A DNA stretch of 64,000 nucleotides, taken from NCBI GenBank assembly GCA_049890295.1, contig JBMHBP010000023.1, positions 124,001 through 188,000 on the forward strand. Reading direction: 5' to 3'. Under the pieces are notes generated by a model. The model did no database searches, had not been told where the DNA came from, and saw only the letters and a program-made list of their open reading frames with translations. Positions 60,993 through 64,000 of the stretch are shown in pieces (positions within the stretch are counted from its first letter, which is position 1; each line of letters begins with the position of its first letter). The translations under genes were made by a program, and so were the position numbers. Origin of the DNA: GCA-2862585 sp049890295 (GTDB taxonomy: Bacteria; Bacteroidota; Bacteroidia; Flavobacteriales; UBA7312).

Positions 60993-61862
60993 GTGTCTTT
61001 TTATTCAAAAAAAATCATTAATTGGTTCTTACTGCTTTTACTAGCATTTATTTGGGGTAGCTCATTTATTCTTATGAAAAAAGGCTTGCTAGTTTTCAAT
61101 GATTTTGAAGTAGCACAACTACGTATGGCTATTGCCTGGTTAAGTCTCCTGCCTTTTGTTTGGAAAAAAGTATTCAACGTCAATAAAAAACATATTATAC
61201 CCCTGCTAGTTGTAGGGCTGTTTGGTAATGGCATACCTGCCTTTTTATTTACTAAGGCTCAAACTCAATTAGATAGCTCATTAGTAGGTATGTTGAATGC
61301 GTTAGTACCTATTTTTACTTTTATTATTGCTGTTTTTCTATTTAAGAACCCTGTCAAAAAACGACAACTCATTGGAATTCTTATAGGATTGTGCGGTGCT
61401 ATTTCTTTAATTGCATATGGGGGTATAAACTTTCAAAATACACATTACGCCTACTATGTTGTCATAGCAACCATTTGCTACGCTATAAGTTTAAACACAA
61501 TTAAGCATACACTTCAAGACATGTCCGCCTTAGATATTTCGGGTATTGCATTTTTTATTGTTGGTCCCTTTTGTCTATTAGCTTTAGGTTTATCTGATTC
61601 GATAGAAAAATTACACTATGAAGGAGCTTACACAGCCTTAATATTCATCGTCATGTTATCTACTATTGGCACATCCTTTGCATTGATTCTATTTAATAAA
61701 CTAGTGAAAAATACCACTGCTCTTTTTGCTTCATCGGTTACTTATCTTATTCCTATTGTGGCTATTTTTTGGGGGGTAATTGATGGGGAAACTATTTTTC
61801 CAATGCAAATTTTTAGTATTGGGATTATTTTAACTGGTATTTACCTAGTTAATAAAGCCTAA
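60993..61862 (+). CDS. EamA/DMT-family transporter
   Basis: A ten-helix drug/metabolite exporter-like protein, two EamA domains. The N-terminus has NWFLLLLLAFIWGSSFILMK (WGSSF is the family signature), and the second half has ALFASSVTYLIPIVAIFWGV with IDGETIF, the conserved end of EamA. Substrate unknown; members export amino acids or metabolites. Two start choices exist: TTG at 60975 or GTG at 60993, the latter favoured by the promoter position. Length from 60993 is about 289 residues, normal for the family. Divergent from the HMA lipoprotein gene. Confidence 0.85.
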   Translation: MSFYSKKIINWFLLLLLAFIWGSSFILMKKGLLVFNDFEVAQLRMAIAWLSLLPFVWKKVFNVNKKHIIPLLVVGLFGNGIPAFLFTKAQTQLDSSLVGMLNALVPIFTFIIAVFLFKNPVKKRQLIGILIGLCGAISLIAYGGINFQNTHYAYYVVIATICYAISLNTIKHTLQDMSALDISGIAFFIVGPFCLLALGLSDSIEKLHYEGAYTALIFIVMLSTIGTSFALILFNKLVKNTTALFASSVTYLIPIVAIFWGVIDGETIFPMQIFSIGIILTGIYLVNKA

Positions 61863-61868
61863 ATTATT

Positions 61869-61899
61869 TTTGCTAATTATTGATTAATTATTACATTTG
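61869..61899 (+). promoter_or_regulatory. rplU promoter (TTTG, 19-bp spacer, TACATTTG)
   Basis: TTTG at 61869-61872, exactly 19 bases, then TACATTTG at 61892-61899. This matches the Bacteroidota primary-sigma consensus TTTG-N19-TAnnTTTG perfectly. Transcription of rplU-rpmA should start near 61906, giving a leader of about 33 bases. Confidence 0.8.
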
Positions 61900-61938
61900 C
61901 AGCCCCACAAAAATAAGTGGAATTAAAATTTTTAAAGG

Positions 61939-62454
61939 ATGTACGCAATTGTAGAGATAGCAGGGCAACAATTTAAAGTTGAAAAAGACCAGCAAATTTT
62001 TGTTCATCGTTTAGATAATAAAGAAGGATCAAAAGTTGATTTTGACAAAGTTTTATTAATCGACGACAACGGAAAAGTAAATGTTGGCGCCCCAGCTATA
62101 AGTGGAGCAAAAGTTACTGCAAAAGTGCTTGGCCACATGAAAGGTGACAAAGTCATCGTTTTCAAAAAGAAAAGAAGAAAAGGCTATAAAGTGAAAAATG
62201 GACACCGTCAATCGTTCACTCAAATAGAAATTCAAAGTATCGTTGCTAAAGCTGGAACAGCTAAGAAAACTGCTGTTAAAACAGCAGAAGCAAGTGCCGA
62301 TGCTAAGCCAGCAGCCAAAAAAACTGCGGCAAAAAAACCAACAGCTAAAAAAACTGCGGCAAAAAAACCAGCAGCAAAAAAAACTGTAGCAAAAAAACCA
62401 GCAGCAAAAAAGCCGGCAACTAAAAAGGCAGCTGCTAAAAAAACAGAAGAATAA
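61939..62454 (+). CDS. rplU: 50S ribosomal protein L21 with Lys/Ala-rich tail
   Basis: Large-subunit ribosomal protein. Residues 1-104 are the normal L21 (MYAIVEIAGQQFKVEKDQQI to VFKKKRRKGYKVKNGHRQSF with TQIEIQSIVAKAG). Residues about 105-171 are an extra tail of repeated AAKK, KPAAKK and KKTA units resembling histone H1-type tails. Such tails are common in Bacteroidota L21 proteins. Followed by rpmA after 21 bp. It has the best promoter match in the window. Confidence 0.96.
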   Translation: MYAIVEIAGQQFKVEKDQQIFVHRLDNKEGSKVDFDKVLLIDDNGKVNVGAPAISGAKVTAKVLGHMKGDKVIVFKKKRRKGYKVKNGHRQSFTQIEIQSIVAKAGTAKKTAVKTAEASADAKPAAKKTAAKKPTAKKTAAKKPAAKKTVAKKPAAKKPATKKAAAKKTEE

Positions 62455-62475
62455 ATTATCTAAAACACAAATACA

Positions 62476-62736
62476 ATGGCTCATAAAAAAGGTGTCGGTA
62501 GTAGTAAAAACGGAAGAGAATCAGAAAGTAAACGACTTGGCGTCAAAATTTTTGGTGGTCAGGGCGTAATCGCTGGAAACATCATCGTTAGACAAAGAGG
62601 TACTAAACACCATCCAGGTGAAAATGTTGGTATAGGAAAAGACCACACTTTATTTGCCTTAACAGACGGTGTTGTTCAATTTACTAAAAAATCAAATAAC
62701 CGATCTTTCGTTTCTGTAGATCCGATTCAAAACTAA
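62476..62736 (+). CDS. rpmA: 50S ribosomal protein L27
   Basis: Ribosomal protein near the peptidyl-transferase centre. The 86 residues start MAHKKGVGSSKNGRESESKR with LGVKIFGGQGVIAGNIIVRQ and GTKHHPGENVGIGKDHTLFA, complete and normal length. The start is an ATG directly at MAHKKG with no N-terminal cleaved extension. Co-transcribed with rplU; followed by a terminator. Confidence 0.97.
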   Translation: MAHKKGVGSSKNGRESESKRLGVKIFGGQGVIAGNIIVRQRGTKHHPGENVGIGKDHTLFALTDGVVQFTKKSNNRSFVSVDPIQN

Positions 62737-62761
62737 TAGTAAAAGTTTTAACTCAAAAAAT

Positions 62762-62798
62762 TAACTCCCAGCTTTTTAAGTTTGGGAGTTTTTTTTTG
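62762..62798 (+). terminator. Terminator after rpmA
   Basis: AACTCCCA and TGGGAGTT form an 8-bp stem (62763-62770 with 62783-62790), followed by a run of T residues. It separates rplU-rpmA from serS. Confidence 0.85.
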
Positions 62799-62809
62799 AA
62801 TAAGAATGC

Positions 62810-62817
62810 TATTTTTG
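62810..62817 (+). promoter_or_regulatory. Candidate -7 box for serS
   Basis: TATTTTTG fits TAnnTTTG and ends 20 bp before the serS ATG at 62838. No -33 partner at normal spacing. Confidence 0.35.
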
Positions 62818-62837
62818 TATCTATTGAAAATTATCCT

Positions 62838-64000
62838 ATGCTGCAAGTCAATTACATCAGAAAACATAAAGAAGAAGTAATCAAACAATTACAAACTAGA
62901 AATCTTCAATCTGAAGAACTCATTAATGAAATTCTTGAAAAAGATAAACTAAGAAAAGAAACTCAAAGTCAATTAGATATACTATTAGCTCAGTCAAACA
63001 CTTTAGCTAAGGAAATAGGACAGTTTTTCAAAAATGGCGAAAAAGAAAAGGCCGAACAAGCAAAATTACAAACGACAGAATTAAAACAAAAAAGCAAAGT
63101 ACTAAACGAACAGCTAAATTCTATCAGCTTGCAATTGACACAACTTCTGACTCAAATCCCAAATGTACCACACCCAAGTGTACCTCAGGGTAATTCAGAT
63201 GAGGATAATGAGGTTATCATGAGTAGCGGAAATGTCCCTACGCTGCCTCAAAATGCTTTACCCCACTGGGAATTAGCAAAAAAATACGACATTATTGACT
63301 TTGAATTAGGCACTAAAATAAGTGGAGCTGGATTTCCTGTCTACAAGGGTAAAGGTGCTAAATTTCAACGTGCACTAATCAATTATTTTTTAGATAAAAA
63401 TATTGCAGCTGGATATCAAGAAATACAACCTCCTCACTTAGTTAATGAAGCCAGTGGATTTGGAACAGGTCAATTACCTGATAAGGAGGGACAAATGTAT
63501 CATGCTACTGAAGATAACCTCTATCTTATTCCAACAGCAGAAGTACCCGTAACTAATATATTTAGAGACGTTATTCTCAATGCCAAAAATTTTCCAGTCA
63601 AGTGTACCGCTTATACTCCTTGCTTCAGAAGGGAAGCTGGTTCATACGGCAAGGATGTAAGAGGGTTAAATCGATTGCATCAGTTCGATAAAGTGGAAAT
63701 TGTTCAGATTCAACACCCTGACCGTTCTTATGAAGCACTAGATGAAATGGTCAAACATGTTTGTGGAATTCTTGAAGATTTAGAGTTGCCTTTTAGAATG
63801 TTAAAACTATGCGGTGGTGACTTGGGCTTTACCTCTGCCCTAACCTTTGACATGGAAGTATTTTCGGCTGTTCAAGAACGATGGCTGGAAGTTAGTTCTA
63901 TTTCAAACTTTGAAAGCTACCAAGCAAACCGGTTAAAACTCCGCTTTAAAGACGAAAACAAAAAAAACACACTTTGCCATACCTTGAACGGTAGTGCTTT
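62838..64000 (+). CDS. serS: Seryl-tRNA synthetase, N-terminal part (truncated by the window edge)
   Basis: Class II synthetase that charges tRNA-Ser. The frame is open from the ATG at 62838 to the end of the window (about 387 residues). The N-terminal coiled-coil arm (about residues 1-105) begins MLQVNYIRKHKEEVIKQLQT. The catalytic core shows HWELAKKYDIIDFELGTKIS and GAGFPVYKGKGAKFQRALIN, with LIPTAEVPVTNIFRD. Motif 2 is CFRREAGSYGKDVRGLNRLH with QFDKVEIV. The last visible residues (NTLCHTLNGSA) are just before motif 3. The remainder, about 35-40 residues by family length, lies beyond the window. Confidence 0.95.
   Translation, partial: MLQVNYIRKHKEEVIKQLQTRNLQSEELINEILEKDKLRKETQSQLDILLAQSNTLAKEIGQFFKNGEKEKAEQAKLQTTELKQKSKVLNEQLNSISLQLTQLLTQIPNVPHPSVPQGNSDEDNEVIMSSGNVPTLPQNALPHWELAKKYDIIDFELGTKISGAGFPVYKGKGAKFQRALINYFLDKNIAAGYQEIQPPHLVNEASGFGTGQLPDKEGQMYHATEDNLYLIPTAEVPVTNIFRDVILNAKNFPVKCTAYTPCFRREAGSYGKDVRGLNRLHQFDKVEIVQIQHPDRSYEALDEMVKHVCGILEDLELPFRMLKLCGGDLGFTSALTFDMEVFSAVQERWLEVSSISNFESYQANRLKLRFKDENKKNTLCHTLNGSA

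Noticed and set aside
62056..62484. Open frame of 142 codons on the minus strand opposite rplU
   Set aside because: It translates to Cys/Phe/Ser low-complexity sequence, a by-product of the Lys/Ala-rich L21 tail on the other strand.

Overview
The window is low-GC, gene-dense DNA from a Bacteroidota chromosome, most likely a member of the Flavobacteriales. The evidence is a gldKLMN type IX secretion/gliding operon with a PorP/SprF gene, a type A T9SS sorting domain, and SprB-type repeats. Bacteroidota-style promoters (TAnnTTTG -7 boxes) and the near absence of Shine-Dalgarno sequences agree with this. I saw no tRNA, rRNA, CRISPR array, insertion sequence or phage gene. No gene-free stretch exceeds 300 bp; the longest is the roughly 180-bp divergent topA/miaB spacer.

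Layout. (1) 1-5.7 kb: the end of a propeller-like protein, a GH73 glucosaminidase with an unusual C-terminus, a PLP-dependent ACC-deaminase/desulfhydrase-type enzyme, a DUF5522 gene coupled to urocanate hydratase (hutU), and a small envelope protein. (2) 5.8-14.4 kb: pyruvate dehydrogenase E1 alpha and E2, recG, pheT, a secreted beta-rich protein and a small lipoprotein. (3) 14.4-23.1 kb, minus strand: a TPR protein with a SPOR-like C-terminus, downstream of a 2340-residue SprB-repeat surface protein. (4) 23.2-42.7 kb, minus strand: a 16-gene polysaccharide locus running from wbpA-like at 42661 to an undecaprenyl-phosphate sugar transferase at 23171, with many genes joined by TAATG or ATGA overlaps. 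(5) 42.7-48.3 kb: gldN, gldM, gldL, gldK and porP/sprF, transcribed from high to low coordinates. (6) 48.4-51.9 kb: a degenerate arginase-fold protein coupled to topA. (7) 52.0-58.2 kb: miaB, a sigma-54 activator, lptE, a TPR gene and secG packed as one operon, then groES-groEL behind a candidate sigma-54 promoter. (8) 58.3-64 kb: an Asp-rich tandem-repeat secreted protein, ctaA with a metal-binding-domain lipoprotein, an EamA transporter, rplU-rpmA, and the 5' part of serS.

How the genes fit together. Much of the window serves the cell surface. The polysaccharide locus encodes every step of the pathway to a UDP-2,3-diacetamido-2,3-dideoxy-mannuronic acid type sugar (WbpA, B, E, D and I homologues), plus glycosyltransferases, flippases, polymerase/ligase proteins and a chain-length regulator. 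GldKLMN builds the motor and ring of the T9SS, which should export the giant SprB-repeat protein and the Asp-rich repeat protein, both of which carry C-terminal sorting-type domains. LptE, SecG and GroESL are general envelope and protein-folding functions.

The most interesting leads are an exact 249-residue super-repeat in the giant surface protein, its possible partnership with the TPR-SPOR protein, an arginase-fold protein lacking half its metal ligands, a GH73 enzyme carrying a barrel-like domain, and the sigma-54-like promoter before groES.
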